NCBI GenBank assembly: GCA_964401855.1
Contig: CAYOAF010000080.1
Coordinates: forward strand, 1-5,691
Direction: 5' to 3'
Length of the DNA: 5,691 nucleotides
Source of the DNA: CAJWBT01 sp964401855
Lineage (GTDB): Bacteria; Chloroflexota; Dehalococcoidia; Lucifugimonadales; UBA3495
Under the pieces are notes generated by a model, which was given only the letters and a program-made list of their open reading frames with translations, did no database searches and was not told the origin of the DNA. Both the position numbers and the translations under genes were made by a program. Within the stretch, counting starts at the first letter, position 1; each line of letters starts with the position of its first letter. Below, one piece after another: positions 5,490-5,691 of the stretch.

Positions 5490-5549
5490 GGCAGGATAGG
5501 GGCGATCGCCGTTGTGGGCCCTTCACCCCCCCCCGCCTCGGGTCCTGCC
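5490..5549. repeat. 7-bp inverted repeat spanning a GC palindrome and a C9 run
   Basis: GGCAGGA (5490-5496) and TCCTGCC (5543-5549) are inverted repeats 46 nt apart. Between them are the 10-bp palindrome GGCGATCGCC (5501-5510) and nine consecutive C (5526-5534). A competing pairing is ACAACG (5481-5486) with CGTTGT (5510-5515). No function can be assigned. Confidence 0.3.
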
Positions 5550-5691
5550 GTCACCTGTCCGCCAATCCGGGTCAACTCCATCCCTCCACTCTGTCGGTCA
5601 CTCGGGAATATAGGTGCAAGCCCCATGTCCCCAGCGAGCGGGCCAAGGCTATGCTTTGTGATGGGTGTGGAGTTAGTTGTGGTGCGACAGG

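Larger units (their letters stand above)
5346..5691. other. Tail region without a convincing gene
   Basis: No supported coding region was found in these 346 bases. A minus-strand frame (5626-5342) is open for 94 codons, but its ATG lacks a ribosome site, its product is rich in Gly, Pro and Arg without a recognisable fold, and it ends inside the C-terminal stop region of the UGSC gene. The region holds the 88-nt inverted-repeat element, a second inverted repeat around 5490-5549, the palindrome GGCGATCGCC (5501-5510) and a run of nine C at 5526-5534. Confidence 0.6.

Noticed and set aside
5609..5614. TATAGG as a -10 box for a gene beyond the right edge
   Set aside because: No acceptable -35 hexamer at 16-18 bp upstream, and no gene start follows within the window.
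5342..5626. Minus-strand 94-codon open frame in the tail
   Set aside because: No ribosome site before its ATG, low-complexity Gly/Pro/Arg product, and much of it translates the inverted-repeat element. It is kept only as a note because the region could be a dispersed repeat.

Overview
This is a high-GC bacterial fragment with strong Shine-Dalgarno sites and GTG/TTG starts. Gene content (an ATP-dependent hydantoinase/oxoprolinase pair, a small GYD/DUF3303-like protein, a UGSC-family gene) suggests an environmental bacterium with broad small-molecule catabolism. A SAR202-like Chloroflexota is one candidate, but nothing in the window fixes the taxon.

Left block (1-2998, + strand): the C-terminal part of hyuA, cut by the window edge, is followed after 5 bp by complete hyuB. 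Together they should encode a two-subunit HyuA/HyuB-type ATP-dependent amidohydrolase (N-methylhydantoinase, 5-oxoprolinase or relative). After hyuB come two stem-loops and then a small convergent gene on the minus strand (3408-3156). That gene has a good ribosome binding site, but its reading frame is broken by one base near its start.

Right block (3612-5345, + strand): a near-consensus sigma-70-type promoter (TTGACG, 17 bp, TAGAAT) and a structured leader of about 90 nt precede a two-gene operon. The first gene encodes a 357-aa cysteine-containing protein of unknown function. The second, 11 bp downstream, is the highlight. Its frame runs from ATG 4824 through an in-frame TGA (5106-5108) to TAG 5343-5345. 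The codons at and after the TGA read Sec-Gly-Ser-Cys, the signature of the UGSC (seleno)protein family, and a hairpin fitting a bacterial SECIS starts at the TGA. Ordinary gene calling would split it into a 94-aa protein and a short downstream ORF. The pair is probably a selenium-dependent redox or reductase system whose substrate is not known to me.

Tail (5346-5691): no convincing gene. It holds an 88-nt element closed by a perfect 13-bp inverted repeat, a weaker inverted repeat, a 10-bp palindrome and a C9 run. I saw no tRNA, rRNA, CRISPR array, transposase or selenocysteine-insertion gene (selA/B/C/D) in the window.
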